Shown one piece after another: positions 42,090 to 51,620 of a stretch of 64,000 nt of DNA (positions are counted from its first letter, which is position 1; each line of letters begins with the position of its first letter). Origin of the DNA: an uncultured Collinsella sp. (GTDB lineage: Bacteria; Actinomycetota; Coriobacteriia; Coriobacteriales; Coriobacteriaceae); assembly GCA_900548265.1 (NCBI GenBank), contig URKG01000011.1, positions 1 through 64,000 on the forward strand, in the 5' to 3' direction. The position numbers were made by a program, and so were the translations under genes. The notes under the pieces are model-generated. The model was not told the origin of the DNA, searched no databases, and saw nothing but the letters and a program-made list of their open reading frames with translations.

Positions 42090-42919
42090 GCAAGCATTCC
42101 TCCCCTGCACTTACCATGCGCGATGCGCTCTACGAGGCTCCCGGCCCCAAGATGCGCGCCAAGATTCGCATCGGCACCGCCATCTCGCTCGTTGCCGTCG
42201 CCGTGCTCGTCGCCTTGGTACTGCAGCGCTTTTATATGACCGGCCAGCTTTCGGTCCACTATTGGTATTTCTTTACGCACCTCACCACCTGGAAGTTCCT
42301 GCTTGCCGGCTTTGAGGGCACCGTTAAAGTCGCACTCACTGCCGGCGTCATTGCGCTGGTACTGGGCTTAGCCCTTATGCTCGGCCGCACCAGCGGCATC
42401 AAGCCACTACAGCTGGTCTGCCGCGTGCTTACCGATTTCTTCCGCGGTGTGCCGAGTCTGCTGTTCATCTACTTCTTCTTTTTGGTGCTGCCCCAGTACA
42501 AGATCGCGCTGCCGTCGTTTTGGATGCTCACGTTGCCTGTCGCGCTCGCTGCGGCCGGCGTGCTGGCCGAGATTTTCCGCGCCGGCGTCAATGCCGTGCC
42601 GCGCGGTCAGGTCGAGGCAGCCCAGGCGCTCGGTCTCTCCAAGGCCAAAATCACCTTTAAAATCGTGTTGCCGCAGGCTATTCGGTTTATCATTCCGTCG
42701 TTGATTTCGCAGCTCGTGGTCGTAGTCAAAGACACCACCGTCGCCTATGTGGTGAGCTACCCCGACCTCATGCAAAACGCCCGCGTGCTCATTACCAACT
42801 ACGACGCCCTCGTGTCGGTCTACCTGGTGATCGCAGTCATCTACATCCTCATCAACGTCGCGATCAACAAGGCCGCTGTCTATGTTTCGCACAAGACCGG
42901 CGCGACCATCATCCGCTAA
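42086..42919 (+). CDS. Amino-acid ABC transporter permease (subunit 2)
   Basis: A 277-residue permease of the same family, with a longer N-terminal cytoplasmic part of about 30 residues before the first span. The EAA loop is VEAAQALGLSKAKITFKIV. GVPSLLFIYFFFLVLPQY is a family-typical span. It starts in the ATGA overlap with subunit 1 and precedes the ATPase by 36 bases. Confidence 0.9.
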   Translation: MSKHSSPALTMRDALYEAPGPKMRAKIRIGTAISLVAVAVLVALVLQRFYMTGQLSVHYWYFFTHLTTWKFLLAGFEGTVKVALTAGVIALVLGLALMLGRTSGIKPLQLVCRVLTDFFRGVPSLLFIYFFFLVLPQYKIALPSFWMLTLPVALAAAGVLAEIFRAGVNAVPRGQVEAAQALGLSKAKITFKIVLPQAIRFIIPSLISQLVVVVKDTTVAYVVSYPDLMQNARVLITNYDALVSVYLVIAVIYILINVAINKAAVYVSHKTGATIIR

Positions 42920-42955
42920 CGCTTTACCATTTCGAGTCATAAGGAGCCGAGCACC

Positions 42956-43720
<765 letters not shown>

Positions 43721-43771
43721 CCAGACCGCCCACCCGCCCGCCATGCCCATCCAAACTCGACAGTTACACCT

Positions 43772-44581
43772 ATGATCGGAACTCGCACTTCATCGTCCTA
43801 CACCCCGCACGTCGACGTCGCCCCCGCCGACCGCCCACTCATCCTCGTCGCACCGCGCTGGGAAGAGGCAGAGCCGTTTTTAACCGAGATGCTCTCCCCC
43901 AACGAGGAAATCGCAAGTGTCTTTGTCGATGCCATCCTTGCCTCTGGCGGCCTACCGCTGCAGATGTCCATCACCGAGGACATTGAGGTCATCCGTCATT
44001 ACGTCGATATCGCCGACGGCATCGCCATTCCCGGTGGCCCGGACGTCAACCCCAAGCGCTGGGGCGACGAGCGCCCCTACGACCCCACGCTGTGCTGCGA
44101 GATTCGCGACCGTTTTGAGTTTAAGCTGGTTAACGAGGTGCTTCGCGCCAAGAAGCCGCTCTTTACCACCTGCCGAGGCACGCAGCTGCTCAATGTCGCC
44201 ACCGGCGGCACCCTGTGCATGGACGTGCCGAGCCTGGGTGCGCGCGAGGGCCGCACGCAGTGGCGCCATACCCACGTGCTCAACGATCCCGTGCACCCCG
44301 TCGAGGTCGTGCCGGGCTCGCTGCTGGAGCGCGCGGTTGGCGGTCACAGGCTGATCCAGACCAACTCGGCACATCACTGCTGCGTCGACCGTCTGGGTAA
44401 AAGCACGCGCTTGGTCGCCAAGGCAACCGACGGCGTTCCCGAGTGCATCGAGGTCGAAGGCCAGCCATTCTGCCTGGGCGTGCAATGGCACCCTGAGTAC
44501 ACGTGGAAGACGCTCGAGACCGACTTTAACCTCTGGAAGTCGTTTGTCGAGGCAGCGGCCAAGGTTAAACAGGCCCGCTAG
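43772..44581 (+). CDS. Gamma-glutamyl-gamma-aminobutyrate hydrolase family (C26) protein
   Basis: A 269-residue class I glutamine-amidotransferase-like peptidase (C26, PuuD-like). The nucleophile Cys is in TTCRGTQLLN, the catalytic His/Glu in GVQWHPEYT, and AIPGGPDVNPKRWGDE is the family block. These enzymes cleave gamma-glutamyl amides. It starts 51 bases after the ABC ATPase, so it probably belongs to the operon and may process an imported gamma-glutamyl compound. No strong ribosome site is seen before the ATG at 43772. A strong terminator follows. Confidence 0.9.
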   Translation: MIGTRTSSSYTPHVDVAPADRPLILVAPRWEEAEPFLTEMLSPNEEIASVFVDAILASGGLPLQMSITEDIEVIRHYVDIADGIAIPGGPDVNPKRWGDERPYDPTLCCEIRDRFEFKLVNEVLRAKKPLFTTCRGTQLLNVATGGTLCMDVPSLGAREGRTQWRHTHVLNDPVHPVEVVPGSLLERAVGGHRLIQTNSAHHCCVDRLGKSTRLVAKATDGVPECIEVEGQPFCLGVQWHPEYTWKTLETDFNLWKSFVEAAAKVKQAR

Positions 44582-44602
44582 CCCGCGAACCACAAAACAG
44601 AT

Positions 44603-44644
44603 AAGGGCGCCCCACCGGCCACATGGTCCGGCGGGGCGCCCTTT
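44603..44644. terminator. Bidirectional terminator
   Basis: AAGGGCGCCCCACCGG and CCGGCGGGGCGCCCTT form a 15-16 bp stem between the convergent C26 and HPt genes, with TTT on the + side. Confidence 0.85.
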
Positions 44645-44686
44645 CACCTATATGTGGCCGGCAAGCAGCCCAAGGCTCGCAGCCTC

Positions 44687-45043
44687 TTATTCAGCCGCCT
44701 CGCGCAGGGCCGACATCGTAGCCGCATATTGCTGCTGCAACGCATGCATTCCCTCGCGAGCGCCGTCAACGGCATCGGCGCCACGCAGCGCTTCGGTTAC
44801 CACGACCGCCGGCTCGTACAGATTATCGAATCCCAGGTTCTGGCTCACGCCCTTGAGTGTGTGCGCCGCCATAAACGCACCCTTGGCGTCTCCTGCCGCC
44901 ATGGCAGCCTCCAGCTTGTCCATGCTCTCGTCATCTAAAAACTTGAGGGCAAAGCGGGCAAGCATTTCCTCGCCCATCAGCCGAGCGCACGCGTCATCAT
45001 AATTGGCGCCAATCTTCTCATACGCCTCACGCATGGAAATCAT
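44687..45043 (-). CDS. HPt domain phosphotransfer protein
   Basis: A 118-residue single HPt domain. The phosphorylated His is in MAAHTLKGVSQNLGF (near residue 60), flanked by the usual small residues. It relays phosphate between receiver domains. AAAGGAG precedes the ATG. It lies 22 bases past the REC/HD-GYP gene on the same strand, so the receiver of that protein is the likely partner. No histidine kinase is in the window. Confidence 0.9.
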   Translation of the reverse strand: MISMREAYEKIGANYDDACARLMGEEMLARFALKFLDDESMDKLEAAMAAGDAKGAFMAAHTLKGVSQNLGFDNLYEPAVVVTEALRGADAVDGAREGMHALQQQYAATMSALREAAE

Positions 45044-45065
45044 GGGTTAAACTCCTTTGGTCAAA

Positions 45066-46946
45066 CTAAATCGTGGGAAACGCGACGACGTCAGCGGGGT
45101 GTGCCAACGTCTCGGCAATTTGGTCTTGCACCTCGAGTAGGCAATCGAGCAGCAGCGGGTTAAAGGTGCCGCACTTACCATCCAGGATCATCTGAATCGC
45201 TTCCTCGTGCGGGATAGCGTCCTTGTACACGCGCACGCTCGTCAGGGCATCGTACACGTCGGCCACCGAAACCACCTGTGCGGCAATGGGAATTTCATCG
45301 CCCTTAAGGCCATCGGGATAACCCTTGCCGTCCCAGCGCTCGTGGTGCCAACGCGCAATCTGGTACGCATATTCCATAAGCGCATTGCCGGCGTGATGGC
45401 TACCCAGCTCACGCAGCATGTCGGCGCCGATCGTGGTATGCGTCTTCATAATCTCGAACTCCTCGGGCGTAAGGTGCCCAGGTTTGTTGAGAATCGCATC
45501 GTCAATCGACATCTTGCCGATATCGTGCAACGCCGAAGCCAGGGCAATCGTGGAGCGTTCCTCGTTATCGAGGGAGATGGTGTCGCTACGCCGGACCAGA
45601 CAGTCAAGCAGCAGCTCGGTCAGCTTTTCGATATTCGTAACGTGCCTGCCGCTCTCGCCATTGCGAAGCTCCATGACGCCGGCAAGCATGTCGATGAGCA
45701 TGCGACTGTTCTTGACGCGCTCGTTGTACTGCTGGGACAGCAGGTTCGTCAGGCGGCGCTGTTTGGCGTATAGGCGGATGGTGTTGCTTACACGGCGGCG
45801 CACGACACGGGAGTCAAACGGGCGGTTGATATAGTCCGAGGCACCCAGCTCGTACGCGCGCAGAACCATATCATCGGAATCTTCGCTCGAAATCATGATA
45901 AAAGGCAGATTGTCGATACCCGATCGGCGCGACAGATCGGCCAGCACCTCAAAGCCGCTTATGCCTGGCATGGCAATATCCAGCAGCACGAGCGACAACT
46001 CATCGCCATAGCGGTCGACCATGTCGAGCGCCGTACGACCGTTGGCGGCCTCGAGGATGCAATACTCGTCCTTGAGCATCTCGTTGAGAATGGCTCGGTT
46101 CATCTCGGAGTCATCGACAATAAGCACCAAAGGCTTTTCGCTTTGGAAGGCTTCGATGGAATCGGCATCGGTCACGACCGTACCGGCTTTTGCCTTAGCG
46201 CGGCTCAATAACTGGACAGCGCGGCCAACGCCCTCATCGACCGTCTCGCCATGAATGCGAACGCCACCAACACATGCCGTCAAGCTCACGTACTCATGGC
46301 CCGGAACAATCGTGGCATGAACGGCATCGGACACCTGATGCAGGCGACGGGTGAAGTCATCGGAGGGAATATTGGGCATGACGACCACAAACTTGTCGCA
46401 GCCATAGCGTACGAGCTCGTCAGTCGAACGAATTCCGCTGCGTATGGCCGTCGCCACAGCACCGAGCGCAAGGTCGCCGGCATGACGGCCGCACGTATCG
46501 TTGAAGACCTTAAAATCATCAAGGTCGATCACCGCCACGCCAGCCTTCATGCGAGCGCTACGGAGCTTTTCTTCGTAATATCGGCGATTGCGCACGCTCG
46601 TCAGCACATCGGTGTAGACAAGGTCCTCTTCTGCAGCCTCCCGCTCATCAATCGGACGCACCATCAGCAAGACGCGAGGCTCGCCCTCAACCTTTAGAGG
46701 GCGTAGGCGAGCGCGGTACTCAACACCATCGTTGAGCAGTTGCTCCGACACCTCATCGGAGTCTGCCAAAGCCTCAAGACTCGACTGACGCAGACAAGGG
46801 CAGCGATCGCCGGCGAGCAGGCAGTTAGGCTCGCTCTTAATCTGATCGGCCGACAGCAAACGTACCACGGGGTAGGTCTTCGCGACGCGGGCGACCTCAG
46901 CGGCAGCCTCCTCGTCGGTTAGATTGACCTCGTGATTATTGAGCAT
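45066..46946 (-). CDS. GGDEF-like, receiver and HD-GYP signalling protein
   Basis: A 626-residue protein. N-terminal part (1-110) with CPCLRQSS resembles a PAS-type sensor. A degenerate GGDEF domain follows (about 110-265): DVLTSVRNRRYYEE and VIDLDDFKVFND are kept but the active loop reads GCDKF. A receiver domain (about 272-395) has LVLIVDDSEMNRAIL and phospho-Asp in VLLDIAMPG. An HD-GYP domain (about 405-600) has LHDIGKMSIDD and HHERWDGKGYPDG, the c-di-GMP phosphodiesterase motif. It probably breaks down c-di-GMP under phosphorelay control from the adjacent HPt; the GGDEF-like part may only bind GTP. AAAGGG precedes the ATG at 46946. Receiver in mid-protein, after GGDEF, is an uncommon order. 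Confidence 0.9.
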   Translation of the reverse strand: MLNNHEVNLTDEEAAAEVARVAKTYPVVRLLSADQIKSEPNCLLAGDRCPCLRQSSLEALADSDEVSEQLLNDGVEYRARLRPLKVEGEPRVLLMVRPIDEREAAEEDLVYTDVLTSVRNRRYYEEKLRSARMKAGVAVIDLDDFKVFNDTCGRHAGDLALGAVATAIRSGIRSTDELVRYGCDKFVVVMPNIPSDDFTRRLHQVSDAVHATIVPGHEYVSLTACVGGVRIHGETVDEGVGRAVQLLSRAKAKAGTVVTDADSIEAFQSEKPLVLIVDDSEMNRAILNEMLKDEYCILEAANGRTALDMVDRYGDELSLVLLDIAMPGISGFEVLADLSRRSGIDNLPFIMISSEDSDDMVLRAYELGASDYINRPFDSRVVRRRVSNTIRLYAKQRRLTNLLSQQYNERVKNSRMLIDMLAGVMELRNGESGRHVTNIEKLTELLLDCLVRRSDTISLDNEERSTIALASALHDIGKMSIDDAILNKPGHLTPEEFEIMKTHTTIGADMLRELGSHHAGNALMEYAYQIARWHHERWDGKGYPDGLKGDEIPIAAQVVSVADVYDALTSVRVYKDAIPHEEAIQMILDGKCGTFNPLLLDCLLEVQDQIAETLAHPADVVAFPTI

Positions 46947-47157
46947 ATGGGGCCCTTTCTATCGTTATGCACGGCAACGGTGCATATCAATTGGTACAAG
47001 GGTAACATCTAACAGCTGAAGGCAAACGCGCGATTATCGTTACATTTTTATGACCTGGCAAGCGGCGGTAATGGAGCCGCGGGCGCGCGGTTATGGACGC
47101 ATTCGTCAACAATGACGAAACGCTAACAACCCCTCTCCCCGCAGGTCATCGAGCGCG

Positions 47158-47955
47158 CTAACGCTCCAAGACATCGCGAACGGCATTTGCCGCCGTAACG
47201 GGGCGATCGCGCAGACCGTTATGCGCGCCCGGAATCGTCACAAGGGGGCAATCGAGATATTCGGCAGCCACCCTCGTGCCCGCCTCGCGGGGCGTGCCAA
47301 CCGAGAGCTCGCCCAAGAACACGGCCGACACCGCCTTTGACGCGCGGGCGCGCTCCCAGTCGGGAGCATATGTCATATTTGTTCCGTATTCATTGGCCAT
47401 GAAGCAACGACCATTGCGCAGGGCATGTTTGACTTCCGCTTCGGTCGTCCCGGGAGCCTCGGGGTCCAAGTCGCCGAGGGCTCCCAAGAAAAGCCGGAGC
47501 GCCCTTGAAACCTTTCCAGCCGCAATCATATCGAGCAAAACCGGAGCTGCGCCCATACCGACGCCTTCGGCCGACACAGCCGGCTCATGCAGAATCGCAC
47601 GGGCGACGAGATGGGGTTCGGTGCGAAGAAGCTCCAGCGCCACCAACGTACCGGCGCTGTGCGCAAGCACATTTGCCGGAGCGCCAACGTGTTCGATCAC
47701 GGCTTGCAGGTCGGCGGCCTGGGCGGCAAGATCATAGCTGCCGTCTGCCGCATCGCTGCTGCCACCGCAGCCGCGGCGGTCGTAGGCAATTACGCGGTAG
47801 TTGCGGCTGAGCTCACAAGCGATACCGTCGAAAAATGTGCCGTCGACACAAGCGCCGTGCACGCACACCAAGGCAGGAGCATCAGGCGACACATCCGGGC
47901 CGGCATATTCGCGACAGGCAATCGTGGTGCCCGCATTCTCGACCGTAAAATCCAT
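47158..47955 (-). CDS. Alpha/beta fold hydrolase
   Basis: A 265-residue alpha/beta hydrolase. The oxyanion region is VCVHGACVDGTFFDG, the nucleophile elbow LAHSAGTLVALEL (Ser in HSAG), and the catalytic His is in PGAHNGL. A helical cap lies between residues about 130 and 190. No signal peptide is visible. The substrate is unknown; close forms include esterases and haloperoxidase-like enzymes. It stands alone, diverging from the radical SAM gene. The gap before the HD-GYP gene (46947-47157) shows no gene. Confidence 0.88.
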   Translation of the reverse strand: MDFTVENAGTTIACREYAGPDVSPDAPALVCVHGACVDGTFFDGIACELSRNYRVIAYDRRGCGGSSDAADGSYDLAAQAADLQAVIEHVGAPANVLAHSAGTLVALELLRTEPHLVARAILHEPAVSAEGVGMGAAPVLLDMIAAGKVSRALRLFLGALGDLDPEAPGTTEAEVKHALRNGRCFMANEYGTNMTYAPDWERARASKAVSAVFLGELSVGTPREAGTRVAAEYLDCPLVTIPGAHNGLRDRPVTAANAVRDVLER

Positions 47956-48180
47956 GTTGTGCCCCCATCATCAATGCTCATCCAGTTGCACGTCAGTGCG
48001 GTTGGATGGACCCGCATTGCCTTACGCCTTGTTAACAGATTAACTGTACCCGACCCGAGGCTTTTCATGGCACCGCATAATGAGCGACGTGAAAAAACGA
48101 AACTTGTAAAGCAAGGGCCCGCACCTTGCTTTGGAGCCGATGCTATGCTTAGGCACAATTGTCTTGAGGAGCATATGCCT

Positions 48181-48957
48181 ATGTCTACGTTTTTGAATGC
48201 CAGCCCCATCTTTGGGCCCGTTCGCAGCCGTCGCCTTGGTCTCTCGCTCGGCGTCAATATGATGCCGGCGAGCGGCAAAATCTGCACGTTCGACTGCATT
48301 TACTGCGAAAACGGCCTCAACGCCGAGCGCCCCTGCCATGAGCCGTACAACACAGCTGCCGTGGTACTCGACGCGCTCGAGGCAAAGCTGCGCGAGATGG
48401 CAGCCGAGGGCGAACTCCCCGATGTGATCACCTTCGCAGGCAACGGCGAGCCCACCGCCGCACCGGAGTTTCCGCAGGCCATCGCCGGCGCCGTCGCGCT
48501 GCGCGACGAGCTTGCCCCAAACTCCAAGATCGCCGTGCTTTCCAACGGCACGCGCGCCGACCGTCCCGAGGTGCACGACGCGCTCATGATGGTCGACGAC
48601 AACATTCTTAAGCTCGATACCGTCGACCCGGCGTTTATCCAGCTGCTCGACCAGCCTGTTGGCCCCTACGACGTCGAGCACCAGATCAAGACGTTCGCAA
48701 GCTTTGACGGTCACGTTATTATCCAGACGATCTTTTTGACCGGCGAGTATCAGGGCAAGCTCATCGACAACACCGGCGAGGAGTACGTTGCCCCCTGGCT
48801 CGCGGCGCTTGAGCGCATTCGCCCACAAGAAGCAACCATCTACACGGTAGCGCGCGAGACACCGGTCGCCGGCCTTGCCAAAGCAGCGCCCGAGGCGCTC
48901 GACACGATCGCTGCACGCGTGCGCGCCCTCGGCATTCCCTGCCAGGTGAGCTACTAG
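48181..48957 (+). CDS. Radical SAM protein
   Basis: A 258-residue radical SAM enzyme. The cluster motif is CTFDCIYCE (CxxxCxxC) near residue 37, preceded by GPVRSRRLGLSLGVNMMP; ITFAGNGEPTAAPEFPQ is the glycine-rich SAM contact. This set resembles the YfkA/MiaB-unrelated COG0731-like proteins that modify tRNA wybutosine-type bases or act in unknown reactions. The start at 48181 is chosen because GAGGAG lies 9 bases upstream; an ATG at 48175 would be too close. Upstream, AAAGCAAGG/CCTTGCTTT (about 48107-48131) forms a leader hairpin. Confidence 0.9.
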   Translation: MSTFLNASPIFGPVRSRRLGLSLGVNMMPASGKICTFDCIYCENGLNAERPCHEPYNTAAVVLDALEAKLREMAAEGELPDVITFAGNGEPTAAPEFPQAIAGAVALRDELAPNSKIAVLSNGTRADRPEVHDALMMVDDNILKLDTVDPAFIQLLDQPVGPYDVEHQIKTFASFDGHVIIQTIFLTGEYQGKLIDNTGEEYVAPWLAALERIRPQEATIYTVARETPVAGLAKAAPEALDTIAARVRALGIPCQVSY

Positions 48958-48998
48958 CAAAACCACGCAGCAGCTAGTGTCCGCCATCCCACTCCATC

Positions 48999-49068
48999 AG
49001 TTGCGGTGATATAGTTCCTGTTTATGCTGTTAAACCGCTTAAATCGGAACTATATCACCGCAACTTTT
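48999..49068. repeat. Perfect 20-bp inverted repeat
   Basis: Arms at 48999-49018 and 49046-49065 (start AGTTGCGGTG, end CACCGCAACT) with a 27-base loop, followed by TTTA on the + strand. It may end the radical SAM message, but the long AT-containing stem looks like a dispersed palindrome. Confidence 0.75.
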
Positions 49069-49117
49069 ATGGACGCGTGAGTGGGCTATACTAGCTGCGG
49101 ATGAAAGGAAGTTAGCC

Positions 49118-50005
49118 ATGTATGACAAAGGACCCGTGCCCGGCCGCAACGACGCTTGCTGGTGCGGCAGCGGCAAGAAATACAAGAAATGCCACAGCGC
49201 CTTTGATGAGCGCCTCGAGCGCTTGTGGGAAGAGGGCTGGGAGGTTCTGCCCCGCACGCTCTACAAGACGCCCGCCGATATCGAGGGCATCAAGCGCTCG
49301 GCCGCCATCAACGTGGGCGTGCTCGATTACGTAGGCGAGCACATCGCCGCGGGCATGACCACCAACCAGATCGACCAGATGATCTACGACTACACCGTCG
49401 AGCACGGCGGCACGCCGGCCGACCTCAACTACGAGGGCTACCCCAAGAGCGTGTGCACCTCGATCAACGACGTCGTCTGCCACGGTATCCCCTGCGATAC
49501 GGATGTGCTGCACGAAGGCGACATCATCAACGTGGATTGCTCCACGATCCTGGACGGTTACTTTAGTGATTCGAGCCGTATGTTCTGCATCGGCGAGGTC
49601 TCGGCCGAGCGCCAGCGCCTGGTCGACGTCACTCGTGCCAGCGTGGAGGCGGGTCTGGCCGCCGTCAAGCCGTGGCTGCCGCTGTCCGTGATGGCCGAGG
49701 CCGTGCAAAAGACGGTCGAGGACGCCGGCTTTAGCGTGGTGCGCGAGTACGGCGGACACGGCATCGGTAAGGAGTTCCACGAGGACCCGTTTGTGGGCTT
49801 TACCACCGAGGCGCCCGATGTGGACACCATCATGGCCCCGGGCATGGTCTTTACCATCGAGCCCATGGTCAACGCCGGAGCGCCCGACATCAAGATCAGC
49901 AAGGGTGACGGCTGGTGCGTGCACACCAAGGACGGCAGCGATTCGGCCCAGTGCGAGGTACAGCTCGTGGTGACCGAGGATGGCTACGAGCTGCTGAGCT
50001 GGTAG
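49118..50005 (+). CDS. map: Type I methionine aminopeptidase with SEC-C zinc motif
   Basis: A 295-residue MetAP. The N-terminus carries a SEC-C motif (NDACWCGSGKKYKKCH, residues 11-26), a zinc knuckle that can contact the ribosome. The catalytic domain has GGTPADLNYEGYPKSVCTS, then metal ligands in DCSTILDGYFSDSS (two Asp), GGHGIG (His), FTIEPM (Glu) and SAQCEVQLVV (Glu). It removes the initiator Met. GGAAG precedes the ATG at 49118. Confidence 0.95.
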   Translation: MYDKGPVPGRNDACWCGSGKKYKKCHSAFDERLERLWEEGWEVLPRTLYKTPADIEGIKRSAAINVGVLDYVGEHIAAGMTTNQIDQMIYDYTVEHGGTPADLNYEGYPKSVCTSINDVVCHGIPCDTDVLHEGDIINVDCSTILDGYFSDSSRMFCIGEVSAERQRLVDVTRASVEAGLAAVKPWLPLSVMAEAVQKTVEDAGFSVVREYGGHGIGKEFHEDPFVGFTTEAPDVDTIMAPGMVFTIEPMVNAGAPDIKISKGDGWCVHTKDGSDSAQCEVQLVVTEDGYELLSW

Positions 50006-50015
50006 CCGTGGATGC

Positions 50016-50066
50016 GCCGGGCTTCGCGATGGATATGTTAACCATCGCGTAGCCCGGCGTTTTATT
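50016..50066 (+). terminator. Terminator of map
   Basis: GCCGGGCTTCGCGATGG and CCATCGCGTAGCCCGGC pair over about 16 bp, followed by GTTTTATTT. Confidence 0.9.
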
Positions 50067-50080
50067 TGAACGTTTTGCCT

Positions 50081-50122
50081 GATAAAACATGCCAAAATAA
50101 ATCTGTCCCCTTTTGGCAGGTT
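50081..50122. repeat. CTGTCCC-family palindrome, copy A4
   Basis: GATAAAACATGCC, core ATCTGTCCCC, end TTTTGGCAGGTT. It lies in the leader of the 2-hydroxyacid dehydrogenase gene, ending just before its ribosome site. Confidence 0.8.
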
Positions 50123-50140
50123 GGGCGGAGAGGACTGCTT

Positions 50141-51076
50141 GTGAACATTCTGGTTTTGTTGCCCGTCAACGATCGTCACCGCGCGATCCTCGAGTCGAGC
50201 GCTCCGGGCGAGGACTTTATCTACACGAGCTCCGACGCCGCCACGCGCGAGCAGGTCGCCGATGCCGACGTGATCTTGGGCAACATCGACCCTGGCATGC
50301 TCACGGCATGCGAGCATCTCCAGCTGTTGCAATTGCAGACCGCCGGCTATGACGACTACTTGGCCGCCGGCACCGTGCCAGCCGACGCTAAGCTTTCCTG
50401 CTCGGTGGGCGCCTACGGCCAGGCCGTAAGCGAGCATATGTTTGCCATGGTCCTTTCTATGATGAAGCGCCTGCCCGGCTATCACGACTTGCAGCGCGAG
50501 CATCGCTGGGAGGATTTGGGGCCGGTCACCTCGCTCAAGAACGCCAATGTGCTGGTGCTAGGCGCGGGCGATATCGGCGGCCACTTCGCCACACTCTGCC
50601 GCAACATGGGCGCGCACGTCCGCGGCATCAAGCGCCATCCACTCGTCTACCCCATTGTGTTTGAGGACATGGACGGCATGGACGCCCTCCCCGAGCGCCT
50701 GGCCGAGGCTGACATCGTCACGTCCTTTATGCCCAGCACGCCCGAGACGCGCGGTCTGGCGAACGCCGAGTTCTTCGCCGCGATGAAACCGGGCGCCTTC
50801 TTTGCCAACGGCGGCCGCGGCGATCTTGTGGTTGCCGACGATTTGGTTGCCGCTCTGGAGTCGGGACATCTCGCCGGCGCCGCGGTCGACGTCACCGACC
50901 CCGAACCGCTGCCTGAGACAAGCCCACTGTGGAATGCGCCCAACATGCTCATCACGCCACACGTCTCCGGCTGGTTCCACCTGGCAGCCACGCTCAACAA
51001 TGTGGTCGACATCGCCGCGGAGAACCTGCGTCACCTGCAAGCCGGCGAAACTTTACGTTGTTGGATCGAACATTAG
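50141..51076 (+). CDS. D-isomer specific 2-hydroxyacid dehydrogenase
   Basis: A 311-residue NAD(P)-dependent dehydrogenase with a GTG start at 50141 and GGAGAGG upstream. The dinucleotide fold shows VLVLGAGDIGGHFATL; catalytic residues are Arg in FANGGRGDLV, Glu in DVTDPEPLPE and His in ITPHVSGW. Family members reduce 2-keto acids to D-2-hydroxyacids. This could feed the 2-hydroxyacyl-CoA pathway suggested by the activase at 23793, but that is only an inference. An in-frame start at 50066 lies in the upstream terminator. Confidence 0.92.
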   Translation: MNILVLLPVNDRHRAILESSAPGEDFIYTSSDAATREQVADADVILGNIDPGMLTACEHLQLLQLQTAGYDDYLAAGTVPADAKLSCSVGAYGQAVSEHMFAMVLSMMKRLPGYHDLQREHRWEDLGPVTSLKNANVLVLGAGDIGGHFATLCRNMGAHVRGIKRHPLVYPIVFEDMDGMDALPERLAEADIVTSFMPSTPETRGLANAEFFAAMKPGAFFANGGRGDLVVADDLVAALESGHLAGAAVDVTDPEPLPETSPLWNAPNMLITPHVSGWFHLAATLNNVVDIAAENLRHLQAGETLRCWIEH

Positions 51077-51146
51077 GGTTCCGCCGTTCTAACGAACGGC
51101 GGACCGGTCGACGCTGCGCGCCGCCCAGAGCGACAATTTGTCATTC

Positions 51147-51189
51147 AAAAGGCAAGGCATGACCAGAAGGTCTATGCCTTGCCTTTTTC
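51147..51189 (+). terminator. Terminator of the dehydrogenase gene
   Basis: AAAAGGCAAGGCAT and ATGCCTTGCCTTTTT pair nearly perfectly. Outer arms CCAGAGCGACAA/TTGTTCGCTCTGG extend it to 51125-51208. The rest of 51077-51437 holds only repeat A5. Confidence 0.88.
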
Positions 51190-51286
51190 ATGCCAACTTG
51201 TTCGCTCTGGACATCGCTCGCTGACGCTTGCTCAACCTGCGGTGTCTCAACAATTCCGTCCAGCTGTTGGCATTGCGGCATTTTCC

Positions 51287-51331
51287 CAGATAAAACCTGC
51301 CAAAATGAACCTGTCCCTTTTTGGTAGGTTT
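51287..51331. repeat. CTGTCCC-family palindrome, copy A5
   Basis: CAGATAAAACCTGCC, core AACCTGTCCC, end TTTTTGGTAGGTTT. It differs from A3 by about two bases. Confidence 0.85.
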
Positions 51332-51437
51332 GGTGCAATGGGGTCAGGTTGGCTTGCGCCATACCGGTAGTTCTGTCTGCGACACTCTCGCCAAAGTGAT
51401 ATCAAACATACATCTAGCGTTTTCGACACTTCGCTTA

Positions 51438-51620
51438 TTAGAGCCAGTCCGTCTCCTCATCATAGCGGTCCGAATAGGCGCTACGCTTGAGTTCTTCATC
51501 GCTCGCTGGCCACGCGTTGGACACGTCGATTCCCGATTCATGGCAAGCGGTGGCGAACAGCTTCGACCCCTGATCGATTAGTTGAGACCTGCCCTCGGTC
51601 TTCTCGTCTTCGGCTTGCAT
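51438..51620 (-). CDS. Possible 60-residue hypothetical protein
   Basis: A short ORF whose ATG directly follows the TAA of the M18 aminopeptidase (stop and start adjoin), with GGAGC as a ribosome site inside the M18 end. The protein is acidic (ends DRYDEETDWL) and soluble, with one helix-like segment (LIDQGSKLFATACHESG). No family recognised; the acidic ending resembles small antitoxin-type proteins, but no toxin adjoins. Translation by coupling is plausible. Confidence 0.35.
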   Translation of the reverse strand: MQAEDEKTEGRSQLIDQGSKLFATACHESGIDVSNAWPASDEELKRSAYSDRYDEETDWL

